DNA of 64,000 nt from Pseudomonas putida (GTDB lineage Bacteria > Pseudomonadota > Gammaproteobacteria > Pseudomonadales > Pseudomonadaceae). Numbering within the stretch: position 1 is the first letter of the stretch; each line of letters begins with the position of its first letter. This document shows, in pieces, positions 24,506 through 32,834 of the stretch. The stretch covers positions 186,001 to 250,000 of the forward strand of contig NZ_JANHLD010000003.1 in NCBI RefSeq assembly GCF_028682455.1, in the 5' to 3' direction. The notes beneath the pieces are model-generated. The model was not told the DNA's origin. It did no database searches and saw only the letters and a program-made list of their open reading frames with translations. The position numbers were made by a program, and so were the translations under genes.

Positions 24506-24970
24506 ATGCCCGCCTTGATCACCTACCAGACTCCAGTCCAGGCGGACTGGGTCGACTACAACGGGCATCTGCGCGATGCCTTCTACCTGTTGATCTTCAG
24601 CTATGCCACCGATGCCTTCATGGACCGCATCGGCCTGGACAGCGACAACCGCAGCGCCAGCGGGCACTCGCTGTTCACCCTGGAGTGCCACCTGAACTAC
24701 CTGCACGAAGTGAAGCTGGGCACGCAGGTGTGGGTGCAAAGCCAGGTGATCGGCTTCGATCGCAAGCGCCTGCACCTGTATCACAGCCTGCACCGTGAGG
24801 GTTTCGACGAAGCCTTGGCGGCCAGTGAACAGATGCTTTTGCATGTGGACCTGGCCGGTCCCCGCTCTGCCCCCTTCGCGCCAGAAGTTGCGCAGCGGTT
24901 GCAAGGCATCGTGGATGAGCAACAAGACCTGCCGGCAGCGCAGTTCGTTGGCCGAGTGATCGGACTGTAG
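24506..24970 (+). CDS. cdhB: Betainyl-CoA thioesterase (hot-dog fold)
   Basis: A 154-residue 4-hydroxybenzoyl-CoA thioesterase-like protein: VQADWVDYNGHLRDAFYLLIFSYA has the acidic/Asn-Gly-His active-site pattern, followed by FTLECHLNYLHEVKLGTQVWV. It would hydrolyse betainyl-CoA to glycine betaine and CoA, completing the carnitine-to-betaine conversion. The start ATG at 24506 follows GGAGAG. It is the last gene of the caiX operon; a degenerate REP element overlaps the stop. Confidence 0.85.
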   Translation: MPALITYQTPVQADWVDYNGHLRDAFYLLIFSYATDAFMDRIGLDSDNRSASGHSLFTLECHLNYLHEVKLGTQVWVQSQVIGFDRKRLHLYHSLHREGFDEALAASEQMLLHVDLAGPRSAPFAPEVAQRLQGIVDEQQDLPAAQFVGRVIGL

Positions 24971-25033
24971 GAGCAGGCTGGCCCCGCGATAGCGGTGCAT
25001 CAAACCTGCCGCTATCGCGAGGCAAGCCTTTCC
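24968..25033. repeat. Degenerate REP pair
   Basis: gtaggagcaggctggccccgcgatagcgg and an inverted ccgctatcgcgaggcaagcct lie directly after the thioesterase gene. Confidence 0.55.
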
Positions 25034-25040
25034 CACCCAT

Positions 25041-25185
25041 AAAAAAACCCCGGTAAGCCGTGACGCAACCGGGGTCAAGCAAGAGCATCTGCATGCGCGA
25101 AGCGGGAGGTGACCAAACCTTCCTGTAACTGTGCATGGCCCCAGTGTGCCGCCTCCTCGCCCTGTCGATTTAGCCGAAAACGACC
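25041..25185 (-). ncRNA. Candidate small RNA ending in a minus-strand terminator
   Basis: On the minus strand, ACCCCGG, a 14-base loop region, CCGGGGT and a run of seven T form a strong intrinsic terminator at 25041-25075. No minus-strand gene ends here: the next one upstream, gbdR, stops at 25609 and a plus-strand gene intervenes. A GGCTAAAT element at about 25166-25173 (minus strand) could be an RpoS-like -10. This suggests an sRNA of roughly 100-130 nt. I do not recognise it as a named RNA, and the 5' end is a guess. Confidence 0.4.
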
Positions 25186-25289
25186 TGTTCATAGCCAATG
25201 CGGCCATTGCGACATTCTGCCCTTGCCGCGGTCCCCCCACGCCCACAGAATCGACTCACGATCACACCTGCAAAAAAGGGACAACAACC

Positions 25290-25544
25290 ATGATGCATGC
25301 GGATTTGATTGATCAGGACGACCTGCTGGGCCAGCTGCGCGCGCTAGGGTTCGAGATGCCGGCCGACGCCAGTGCCGAACAGGCCTGCGAGTGTGCGGTA
25401 CGGGGTTTGAGCGAGCCGCGGGCCAAGGCCCTGAAGGGGATGGTGGAACAGATGTACACCGGTAACGCGACGATTCTGCCGGCGGTGCGCCAGGCGATCG
25501 AAAAGCAGTTGTTGCCGGCGTTGGCGCAGTTTAAAAATCGTTAG
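25290..25544 (+). CDS. Small conserved hypothetical protein
   Basis: An 84-residue acidic/helical protein (MMHADLIDQDDLLGQLRALGFEMPADASAEQACECAVRGL...). It has no signal peptide or membrane segment. A ribosome site AAGGG is nine bases before the first ATG. GC at third positions is high as in neighbouring genes, which supports coding. It lies between the carnitine operon and gbdR. No family is recognised. Confidence 0.65.
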   Translation: MMHADLIDQDDLLGQLRALGFEMPADASAEQACECAVRGLSEPRAKALKGMVEQMYTGNATILPAVRQAIEKQLLPALAQFKNR

Positions 25545-25548
25545 AAGC

Positions 25549-25601
25549 ATCGCGGGGCAAGCCCGCTCCTACACCGGTAGGAGCGGGCTTGCCCCGCGAT
25601 C
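25549..25601. repeat. REP pair (near-perfect inverted repeat)
   Basis: tcgcggggcaagcccgctcctac and its exact inverted copy separated by about four bases, between the convergent small gene and gbdR. It may act as a bidirectional 3' hairpin. Confidence 0.8.
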
Positions 25602-25608
25602 AGCGCCC

Positions 25609-26712
25609 TTAAAGCCTCACACTGGCAAACGTCGACTCGTTGCGCGCCTGGCTCAACGCCGACATCGGCCCCGCCAGCGGCGACAGCACCAGCGCCTGCG
25701 GAATCGGCATCATCGCCACCTGCTGCGCGGTATTGGACCCTACCCGCTCGTCACGCGGCGGAATGCCGAAATACTCGCGGTAGCACTTGGAGAAGTGTGG
25801 CGTGGAGACAAACCCACACACCGACGCCACTTCGATGATCGACATCGGCGTCTGCTTGAGCAACTGCCGGGCACGGATCAGGCGCAGCTTGAGGTAGTAG
25901 CGCGACGGCGAGCAGTGCAGGTACTTCTGGAACAGGCGCTCCAGCTGGCGACGCGACACCGATACATACACAGCCAGTTCGTCCAGGTCGATCGGCTCCT
26001 CCAGGTTGGCTTCCATCAGCGCGACGATTTCCTGAAGCTTGGGCTGGTTGGTGCCAAGCATGTGCTTGAGCGGCACGCGCTGGTGATCCTGCTCGTTGCG
26101 GATGCGCTCGTAGACGAACATCTCGGAGATCGCCGCCGACAGTTCGCGGCCATGATCGCGGCTGATCAGGTGCAGCATCATGTCCAGCGGCGCGGTGCCA
26201 CCGGAGCTGGTGAAGCGGTTACGGTCGAGGGTGAACAAGCGGGTGCTCATGCTCACCCGCGGGAAGGCTTCCTGCATGGCTGCCAGGCACTCCCAGTGCA
26301 CGCTGCAGTCGAATCCATCGAGCAGCCCGGCGCAGGCCAGCGCCCAGCTGCCTGTGCACACCGCACCCAGACGGCGCGACTGGCGGGCCTGGCTCTGCAG
26401 CCAGGTCACGTGCTCGCGGGTGACGGTGCGTTGGATACCGATACCGCCGCAGACAATCACGGTGTCCATCGCCGGCGCCTTGTGCATGGCCGCGTCCGGG
26501 GTGATCTGCAAGCCGTCGCTGGCCCATACCTGACCGCCATCCACACTCAAGGTGCTCCAGCGATACAGTTCACGGCCAGACAACTGGTTGGCCATGCGCA
26601 GCGGCTCGACCGCAGACGCCAGGGAGATGAGAGTGAAGTTGTCCAGCAGCAGGAAGCCGATGGATTGAGGTGTGCGGTTCTGGGTTGGGGTCCCGGAGTT
26701 GTACGACGTCAT
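25609..26712 (-). CDS. gbdR: Glycine betaine/dimethylglycine regulator GbdR (AraC family)
   Basis: A 367-residue activator. The N-terminal GATase1-like domain (SIGFLLLDNFTLISLASAVEPLRMAN, then GAVCTGSWALACAGLLDG) binds betaine or dimethylglycine in characterised homologues. The C-terminal AraC domain has IDLDELAVYVSVSRRQLERLFQKYL and SIIEVASVCGFVSTPHFSKCYREYF. It is known to activate gbc, dgc, cbcX and sdaB genes in P. aeruginosa, all of which are present around it here. The start at 26712 follows GAGGAGATACCGCG. A sigma-54 type promoter lies about 100 bp upstream. Confidence 0.92.
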   Translation of the reverse strand: MTSYNSGTPTQNRTPQSIGFLLLDNFTLISLASAVEPLRMANQLSGRELYRWSTLSVDGGQVWASDGLQITPDAAMHKAPAMDTVIVCGGIGIQRTVTREHVTWLQSQARQSRRLGAVCTGSWALACAGLLDGFDCSVHWECLAAMQEAFPRVSMSTRLFTLDRNRFTSSGGTAPLDMMLHLISRDHGRELSAAISEMFVYERIRNEQDHQRVPLKHMLGTNQPKLQEIVALMEANLEEPIDLDELAVYVSVSRRQLERLFQKYLHCSPSRYYLKLRLIRARQLLKQTPMSIIEVASVCGFVSTPHFSKCYREYFGIPPRDERVGSNTAQQVAMMPIPQALVLSPLAGPMSALSQARNESTFASVRL

Positions 26713-27120
26713 CGCGGTATCTCCTCACACAATGCAGGGTGCGCCTCAGGCAGGCACGGGCTTTTTTTGTCACGGCCCCGATTCGAATGCAGGGGCTTTG
26801 CCAATCACAACGCAAATGCCATGCCTGAAATTGAATGGCTATTCAATAAAACCCAAAAACGACGTCGCGCAGCGTCTATATGGCACCTGCTCAAATACCC
26901 GGACGCAAACGCAAACCACCGGGCTAGGCCGCCGTGTAGGAAAAATGAGCAATTCGGTAGCACTTGTGGGAAGGATGCTCAGAAACGACATGTGACAAAT
27001 GTCACCCAAGCACCAGGGAGGGAGGTAACAGGACGTTTAAAGCCAAGGGGCCGGGCCGCGCGCCAAAAGGTGGCGCGCATGCCGCTCATGTACGAAAAAA
27101 GCGCAGCGCCTGCACCGCAC
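26713..27120. other. Intergenic region between sdaB 3' end and gbdR 5' end
   Basis: 408 bp that contain the gbdR promoter region (sigma-54 element listed separately) and no supported gene. A tgtgacaaatgtcac palindrome at about 26990-27004 resembles a CRP/Vfr-type site (tgTGACAaatGTCAC). Confidence 0.5.
26811..26827 (-). promoter_or_regulatory. Sigma-54 promoter of gbdR
   Basis: Read on the minus strand: CAGGCATGGCATTTGCG. GG and GC are separated by exactly ten bases and most consensus positions match (YTGGCACG-N4-TTGCW). It lies about 100 bp upstream of the gbdR ATG. Sigma-54 control of gbdR through NtrC/CbrB is known in P. aeruginosa. Confidence 0.65.
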
Positions 27121-28497
27121 TCAACACTCGATGGCGCTGACCGCCAGGCCTCCGCGTGAGGTTTCCTTGTACTTGTCGTGCATGTCGGCGCCGGTATCGC
27201 GCATGGTGCGAATGACCCGGTCGAGGGAGATGAAGTGCTCGCCGTCCCCGCGCAGGGCCATCTGCGCGGCATTGATCGCCTTGACCGCGGCAATGGCATT
27301 GCGCTCGATGCACGGCACCTGCACCAACCCGCCCACCGGATCGCAGGTCAATCCCAGGTTGTGCTCCAGGCCGATTTCGGCCGCGTTCTCCAGCTGCGCC
27401 GGGGTTGCGCCCAGCACTTCGGCAAGTCCGGCCGCCGCCATGGCGCAGGCTGAACCGACCTCACCCTGGCAACCGACCTCGGCACCGGAGATCGATGCAT
27501 TCTTTTTGCACAAAATGCCCACGGCCGCGGCGCCGAGGAAGAAGTCGACCACGTTCTCTTCGCTGACTTCATCGCTGAAGCGCATGTAGTAGTGCAGCAC
27601 CGCAGGGATGATCCCCGCCGCGCCGTTGGTGGGTGCAGTCACCATGCGCCCGCCAGCGGCGTTTTCCTCGTTCACCGCCAGGGCATAGAGATTGACCCAC
27701 TCCATGGCGCTCAGGGTCGAGCCGATCACGTTGGGCTTGTTCAACTCCTGCAGGCTGCGGTGCAGTTTGGCTGCGCGACGTTTCACATTCAGCCCGCCGG
27801 GCAGAACGCCTTCGTACTTCAAGCCATTTTCGACACAGGCCTGCATCGCGTGCCACAGCTTCAACAGGCCGGCGCGAATTTCCGCTTCGCTGCGCCAGAC
27901 CTTTTCGTTTTCCAACATCAATTGCGACACGCGCAGGTCGTTTTGCTTGCACAGCTCCAGCAGTTCCACGGCACTGTTGAAGTCATAGGGCAGCACGGTG
28001 GTGTCGGCATCCAGCACGCCGCTGGCAGCCTGGGCGGCATCGACCACAAAACCGCCCCCGACCGAGTAGTAGGTGTCGCGATGCAGCTCGCCCGATGCGC
28101 CTTCGGCGATCAGGGTCATGGCGTTGGGGTGGTAGGGAAGGTTCTCGTCGAGCAACAGCATGTCGCGTGCCCAGACAAAACCGACCTCGAGCCGACCGTC
28201 GAGCAGCAAGGTGTCTGTCTCACGCAAGGTGGCGATGCGCTGGCCGATCTGTGACGGGTCGATGGCATCCGGCCATTCGCCCATCAGGCCCATGATGACC
28301 GCGTTGTCGCTGCCATGCCCGATGCCGGTGGCCGACAACGAGCCATACAGGCGCACTTCGATGTGCCGCACCTGCTCGAGCTCGTTGCGTTCGCGCAGGC
28401 CCTGGACGAACAGCGCCGCGGCGCGCATCGGGCCGACGGTATGGGAACTGGAAGGGCCGACGCCGATCTTGAACAGGTCGAACACACTGATGGCCAT
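27121..28497 (-). CDS. sdaB: L-serine ammonia-lyase (iron-sulfur type)
   Basis: A 458-residue single-chain L-serine dehydratase that converts serine to pyruvate and ammonia. It has SVFDLFKIGVGPSSSHTVGPM at the N terminus, and cluster-binding cysteines in the second half (ILCKKNASISGAEVGCQGEVG, GLTCDPVGGLVQVPCIERN). The start at 28497 follows AGGAGGTAGGTGGC, a strong ribosome site. It sits between gbdR and the divergent cbcXWV operon, so it disposes of the serine made from betaine-derived glycine. Confidence 0.93.
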   Translation of the reverse strand: MAISVFDLFKIGVGPSSSHTVGPMRAAALFVQGLRERNELEQVRHIEVRLYGSLSATGIGHGSDNAVIMGLMGEWPDAIDPSQIGQRIATLRETDTLLLDGRLEVGFVWARDMLLLDENLPYHPNAMTLIAEGASGELHRDTYYSVGGGFVVDAAQAASGVLDADTTVLPYDFNSAVELLELCKQNDLRVSQLMLENEKVWRSEAEIRAGLLKLWHAMQACVENGLKYEGVLPGGLNVKRRAAKLHRSLQELNKPNVIGSTLSAMEWVNLYALAVNEENAAGGRMVTAPTNGAAGIIPAVLHYYMRFSDEVSEENVVDFFLGAAAVGILCKKNASISGAEVGCQGEVGSACAMAAAGLAEVLGATPAQLENAAEIGLEHNLGLTCDPVGGLVQVPCIERNAIAAVKAINAAQMALRGDGEHFISLDRVIRTMRDTGADMHDKYKETSRGGLAVSAIEC

Positions 28498-28946
28498 GCC
28501 ACCTACCTCCTGATTGAGCAGCCGCCCCGGCCCAAGCCAAGGACGGTGCAACTGCTACGCTGATTAGGCGGCAATCCGCCGAATTCGCGCATCATCAGGC
28601 TTTTGACCGCAAGTCTGACGTCTGCAACCGACGTGCTCTTGCTCAGCAACGCCGCCAGTTGTCACCCGCGTCCATGCGCCGTTTTTCTACGGTGCAGATG
28701 CACTGAAACCACGTTTACGGGGTGGTAAAAATCTGTAAACGACCTCATCGACACTGGATGCGACCCTGTCTGTACTGGATACGACGCACCCTGTAGGCGT
28801 TTGATTTTCGCTGTTAGATGATCGGTATCGACTCGATTGCACGGCACCTGTCCCGCTGTCGCCCGACAGCCAGGCCCGACCGACTGCAAACCATAAAGCA
28901 CGGCGGTCCCGTGGGACGTCCGAGAAAAACATCAGGAGTCCATCGC
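28498..28946. other. Divergent regulatory region sdaB/cbcX
   Basis: 449 bp without a supported gene. Besides the CTGGATRCGAC repeats listed separately, a tgtcgcccgacag partial palindrome lies at about 28857-28869. Confidence 0.5.
28754..28785 (+). promoter_or_regulatory. Direct repeat CTGGATRCGAC x2, candidate GbdR operator
   Basis: CTGGATGCGAC at 28754-28764 and CTGGATACGAC at 28775-28785, 21 bp apart, about 165 bp before cbcX. The GCGAC core resembles the repeats before gbcA and the dgc operon. Confidence 0.5.
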
Positions 28947-29894
28947 ATGAAAGGTTCACCTTCGCTGTTGCTGGCCGCGGCGCTGAGTCTGCCGATGCTG
29001 GCCCAGGCCGCCGAGCCCGAGCAGTGTCATACCGTCAACTTCTCCGATGTCGGCTGGACCGACATCACTGTGACCACCGCAGTCACCAGCGTGGTGTTGC
29101 AGTCGCTGGGCTACAAGACCAAGACCACGATGATCTCGGTACCGGTGACCTACAAGTCGCTGGCCGATGGCAAGAACATGGACGTGTTCCTCGGCAACTG
29201 GATGCCGACCATGGAAAACGACATCAAGCAGTACCGTGATGCCGGCACCGTGGAAACCGTTCGGGCGAACCTCGAGAACGCCAAGTACACCCTCGCAGTC
29301 CCCCAGGCGCTCTACGACAAGGGCCTGAAAAACTTCGCCGACATCCCCAAGTTCAAGAAGGAACTGGACGGCAAGATCTACGGCATCGAGCCTGGCAACG
29401 ACGGCAACCGCACTATTCAGACCATGATCGACAAGAACGCCTTCGGCCTCAAGGACGCCGGTTTCAAGGTGGTCGAATCGAGCGAAGCCGGAATGCTCTC
29501 GCAGGTTGAACGCGCCCAGCGCCGTGACACCGCCGTGGTGTTCCTGGGCTGGGAACCCCACCCGATGAACACCCGCTTCAAGATGAAATACCTGGACGGT
29601 GGCGATGAGTTCTTCGGCCCCGAATACGGCAAGGCCACCGTGCTCACCAACACCCGCAAGGGCTATGTGCAGGAATGCAGCAACGTGGGCCAGTTGCTGA
29701 AAAACCTGTCCTTCACCCTCGACATGGAAAGCACCCTGATGGGCAACGTCCTGGACGACAAGATGAAGCCCGACGCCGCAGCCAAGGCCTGGCTGAAAAA
29801 GAACCCTCAGGTACTCGATACCTGGCTGGCAGGGGTTACCACCGTTGACGGCAAACCGGGCCTGGAAGCGGCCAAAGCCAAACTGACGCAGTAA
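28947..29894 (+). CDS. cbcX: Choline-binding periplasmic protein (CbcX/ChoX)
   Basis: A 315-residue substrate-binding protein. The signal peptide is MKGSPSLLLAAALSLPMLAQA; the start at 28947 is set by AGGAGTC eight bases upstream. Mature aromatic motifs (FSDVGWTD, VFLGNWMPTME, FLGWEPHPMN) and YGIEPGNDGNRT are those of choline/betaine binders and are clearly paralogous to CaiX at 21.6 kb. It delivers choline to the CbcWV ABC transporter encoded next. Confidence 0.9.
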   Translation: MKGSPSLLLAAALSLPMLAQAAEPEQCHTVNFSDVGWTDITVTTAVTSVVLQSLGYKTKTTMISVPVTYKSLADGKNMDVFLGNWMPTMENDIKQYRDAGTVETVRANLENAKYTLAVPQALYDKGLKNFADIPKFKKELDGKIYGIEPGNDGNRTIQTMIDKNAFGLKDAGFKVVESSEAGMLSQVERAQRRDTAVVFLGWEPHPMNTRFKMKYLDGGDEFFGPEYGKATVLTNTRKGYVQECSNVGQLLKNLSFTLDMESTLMGNVLDDKMKPDAAAKAWLKKNPQVLDTWLAGVTTVDGKPGLEAAKAKLTQ

Positions 29895-29962
29895 GCACCA
29901 CTTGCGGCGGGTTCGCCCGCCGCAGGCTGTCTTCAATCTTTTGCAGGTGGACGCTCGCTATC

Positions 29963-30808
29963 ATGCTGATCGATCAAAAAATACCACTGGGCCAGTACAT
30001 CGCAGGCTTCGTCGAATGGTTGACCCAACACGGCGCCAACTACTTCGATGCCTTCGCCGAAGCACTGGAATTCATGATTCACGGGGTAACCGGGGCACTG
30101 ACCTGGTTCAATCCTTTCGTCCTGATCGGCCTGATTGCAGTGATCGCGCACCTGATCCAGCGCAAATGGGCGCTGACCGCGTTCTGCGCACTGTCATTCC
30201 TGCTGATCCTCAACCTCGGTTACTGGCAAGAAACCATGGAAACCCTGGCCCAGGTGCTGTTCGCCACGCTGGTCTGCGTGGCCATCGGTGTTCCGCTGGG
30301 CATCCTCGCCGCTCATAAACCGATGTTCTACACCGCCATGCGCCCGGTGCTGGACCTGATGCAGACGGTGCCCACCTTCGTCTACCTGATCCCGACCCTG
30401 ACCCTGTTTGGCCTGGGCGTGGTACCGGGGCTGATCTCCACGGTGGTGTTCGCCATCGCCGCACCGATCCGCCTGACCTACCTGGGTATCTGTGACGTGC
30501 CCCAGGAGCTGCTCGACGCCGGCAAGGCCTTTGGCTGCTCCCGTCGCCAACTGCTCTCGCGTATCGAACTGCCCCACGCCATGCCGAGCATCGCTGCCGG
30601 CGTCACCCAATGCATCATGCTGTCGCTGTCGATGGTGGTCATTGCCGCCCTGGTGGGCGCCGACGGCCTGGGCAAACCCGTGGTCAACGCACTGAACACC
30701 GCCGATATCGCCCTGGGCTTCGAAGCAGGTCTTGCGATCGTGCTGCTGGCGATCATGCTCGACCGTATCTGCAAACAACCCGACGCACCGGTAAGGAGTG
30801 AAGCATGA
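29963..30808 (+). CDS. cbcW: Choline/betaine/carnitine ABC transporter permease CbcW
   Basis: A 281-residue inner-membrane permease of the ProW type with about six helices (FNPFVLIGLIAVIAHLI, LLILNLGYW, VLFATLVCVAIGVPLGILAA...) and a coupling EAA-like loop DAGKAFGCSRRQLLSRIELPHAMPSI. Its last four bases overlap the ATPase gene. It forms the transporter core shared in P. aeruginosa by the choline, betaine and carnitine binding proteins. Confidence 0.9.
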   Translation: MLIDQKIPLGQYIAGFVEWLTQHGANYFDAFAEALEFMIHGVTGALTWFNPFVLIGLIAVIAHLIQRKWALTAFCALSFLLILNLGYWQETMETLAQVLFATLVCVAIGVPLGILAAHKPMFYTAMRPVLDLMQTVPTFVYLIPTLTLFGLGVVPGLISTVVFAIAAPIRLTYLGICDVPQELLDAGKAFGCSRRQLLSRIELPHAMPSIAAGVTQCIMLSLSMVVIAALVGADGLGKPVVNALNTADIALGFEAGLAIVLLAIMLDRICKQPDAPVRSEA

Positions 30809-31983
30809 GCATTATTCGCTTCGAAGATGTAGACGTTATCTTCTCCAGCCGACCGCGTGAGGCCTTGAGCCTGCTCGACCAAGGACTTTCGCGGGAGCAG
30901 ATCCTGAAGAAGACCGGGCTGGTAGTCGGCGTCGAAAAGGCCAACCTGGATATCAACAAAGGTGAAATCTGCGTGCTGATGGGCCTGTCCGGTTCAGGCA
31001 AGTCGAGCCTGCTGCGCTGCATCAACGGCCTGAACACCGTCAGCCGTGGCAAGTTGTTCGTCGAGCACGAAGGCTCGCATATCGACATCGCCCATTGCAC
31101 CCCGGCAGAGCTGAAGATGATGCGCACCAAGCGCATCGCCATGGTGTTCCAGAAGTTCGCCCTGATGCCCTGGCTCACAGTGCGCGAGAACATCAGCTTC
31201 GGCCTGGAAATGCAGGGCCGCCCCGAGAAGGAACGCCGCAAGCTGGTCGACGAGAAACTCGAACTGGTCGGCCTGACCCAATGGCGTAACAAAAAGCCCG
31301 ACGAACTCTCCGGCGGCATGCAACAACGGGTGGGCCTGGCCCGCGCCCTGGCGATGGACGCCGACATCCTGCTGATGGACGAACCCTTCTCCGCCCTCGA
31401 CCCGCTGATCCGCCAGGGCCTTCAGGACGAGCTGCTGGAACTGCAGCGCAAGCTGAGCAAGACCATTGTGTTCGTGAGCCACGACCTGGACGAAGCACTG
31501 AAGCTGGGCAGCCGTATCGCGATCATGAAAGACGGGCGGATCATCCAGTACAGCAAGCCTGAGGAGATCGTGCTCAATCCGGCCGACGAATACGTGCGGA
31601 CCTTCGTCGCCCATACCAACCCGCTCAATGTGCTGTGCGGTCGCAGCCTGATGCGCACGCTGGACAAGTGCAAGCGGATCAACGGCTCGATCTGCCTGGA
31701 TCCGGGCGGCGATTCGTGGCTGGACCTGGCAGAAGGCAACACCATCAAAGGCGCGCGCCAGGGCGTCAACGGCCTCGACCTGCAGAACTGGGCACCGGGT
31801 GAAGCCGTGGAAGGCCTGGGGCGTAAACCGACCCTGGTCAACGCCAGCATCGGCATGCGTGAAGCGTTGCAGATCCGTTACCAGACCGGTAACAAGCTGG
31901 TGCTTCAGGAAGGGAATTCAGTGGTGGGGATTCTTGGCGACAGTGAGCTGTATCACGCGTTGCTGGGCAAGAATCTGGGGTAA
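30805..31983 (+). CDS. cbcV: Choline/betaine/carnitine ABC transporter ATPase CbcV
   Basis: A 392-residue ATPase of the ProV class. It has Walker A GLSGSGKSSLL, Q-loop VFQKFALMPW, signature LSGGMQQRVGLARALA, Walker B ILLMDEPFSALDP and the switch histidine in VFVSHDLDEA. The C-terminal 120 residues follow the ATPase core and lack a clear pair of CBS domains as in E. coli ProV, although LQIRYQTGNKLVLQEGNSVVGILGDSELY may be a CBS-like remnant. It is coupled to cbcW by an ATGA overlap. Confidence 0.9.
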   Translation: MSIIRFEDVDVIFSSRPREALSLLDQGLSREQILKKTGLVVGVEKANLDINKGEICVLMGLSGSGKSSLLRCINGLNTVSRGKLFVEHEGSHIDIAHCTPAELKMMRTKRIAMVFQKFALMPWLTVRENISFGLEMQGRPEKERRKLVDEKLELVGLTQWRNKKPDELSGGMQQRVGLARALAMDADILLMDEPFSALDPLIRQGLQDELLELQRKLSKTIVFVSHDLDEALKLGSRIAIMKDGRIIQYSKPEEIVLNPADEYVRTFVAHTNPLNVLCGRSLMRTLDKCKRINGSICLDPGGDSWLDLAEGNTIKGARQGVNGLDLQNWAPGEAVEGLGRKPTLVNASIGMREALQIRYQTGNKLVLQEGNSVVGILGDSELYHALLGKNLG

Positions 31984-31986
31984 AAG

Positions 31987-32043
31987 CATCGCGGGGCAAG
32001 CCCGCTCCTACCAGGTCGGTGGGAGCGGGCTTGCCCCGCGATC
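31987..32043. repeat. REP pair between convergent cbcV and hisF
   Basis: tcgcggggcaagcccgctcctac and an inverted copy around a ten-base loop. It may serve as the shared 3' hairpin of both operons. Confidence 0.8.
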
Positions 32044-32053
32044 GGCTTTCGGA

Positions 32054-32824
32054 TCAGCGAACGACGATACCTTGCTTGGCCATGAAGGCCTTGGCTTCCG
32101 GCACGGTGTACTCACCGAAGTGGAAGATGCTCGCCGCCAGTACCGCGCTGGCATGGCCTTCGATGATGCCGTCGGCCAGGTGCTGCAGGTTGCCCACACC
32201 ACCGGATGCAATCACCGGAATCCCCAGCGCATCGCTGATGGCCCGGGTTACGCCCAGGTCGAAGCCGTTCTTCATGCCGTCCTGATCCATGCTGGTCAGC
32301 AGGATCTCACCGGCACCCAGGCCTTCCATCTTCTTGGCCCATTCAACCGCATCCAGGCCGGTTGGCTTGCGACCGCCGTGGGTGAAGATCTCCCAGCGCG
32401 GGGTTTCGCCCGGGCCGGAAACCTTCTTGGCATCGATAGCCACCACAATGCACTGGGAGCCGAAATGCGCCGCGGCTTCGCCGACGAACTCCGGGTTGAA
32501 CACCGCGGCCGTGTTGATCGAGACCTTGTCGGCACCGGCGTTGAGCAGGTTGCGGATGTCTTGCACCGTGCGCACGCCCCCCCCCACGGTCAGCGGGATG
32601 AACACCTGGCTGGCCATGCGCTCGACGGTATGCAGGGTGGTGTCACGACCATCGACGCTGGCGGTGATGTCGAGAAAGGTGATCTCGTCGGCGCCCTGCT
32701 CATCGTAGCGACGGGCGATTTCCACCGGGTCACCGGCGTCACGGATGTTCTCGAACTTGACGCCCTTGACCACTCGGCCGTTGTCCACGTCCAGGCAAGG
32801 GATGATGCGCTTGGCCAGTGCCAT
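32054..32824 (-). CDS. hisF: Imidazole glycerol phosphate synthase, cyclase subunit
   Basis: A 256-residue (beta/alpha)8 enzyme that, with HisH, makes imidazole glycerol phosphate and AICAR. It has the catalytic aspartates in IIPCLDVDNGRVVKG and LLTSMDQDGMKNGFD and the phosphate sites VGGGVRT and IASGGVGN. The start at 32824 is ten bases after hisA ends. It is the last gene of the minus-strand hisB-hisH-DUF2164-hisA-hisF cluster. Confidence 0.97.
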   Translation of the reverse strand: MALAKRIIPCLDVDNGRVVKGVKFENIRDAGDPVEIARRYDEQGADEITFLDITASVDGRDTTLHTVERMASQVFIPLTVGGGVRTVQDIRNLLNAGADKVSINTAAVFNPEFVGEAAAHFGSQCIVVAIDAKKVSGPGETPRWEIFTHGGRKPTGLDAVEWAKKMEGLGAGEILLTSMDQDGMKNGFDLGVTRAISDALGIPVIASGGVGNLQHLADGIIEGHASAVLAASIFHFGEYTVPEAKAFMAKQGIVVR

Positions 32825-32834
32825 GTGGGAGTCC

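Noticed and set aside
25041..25075. Terminator of the carnitine operon (plus strand)
   Set aside because: The T-run is on the minus-strand side only; on the plus strand the hairpin is preceded by A and followed by caagcaagag, so it cannot be an intrinsic terminator in that direction.
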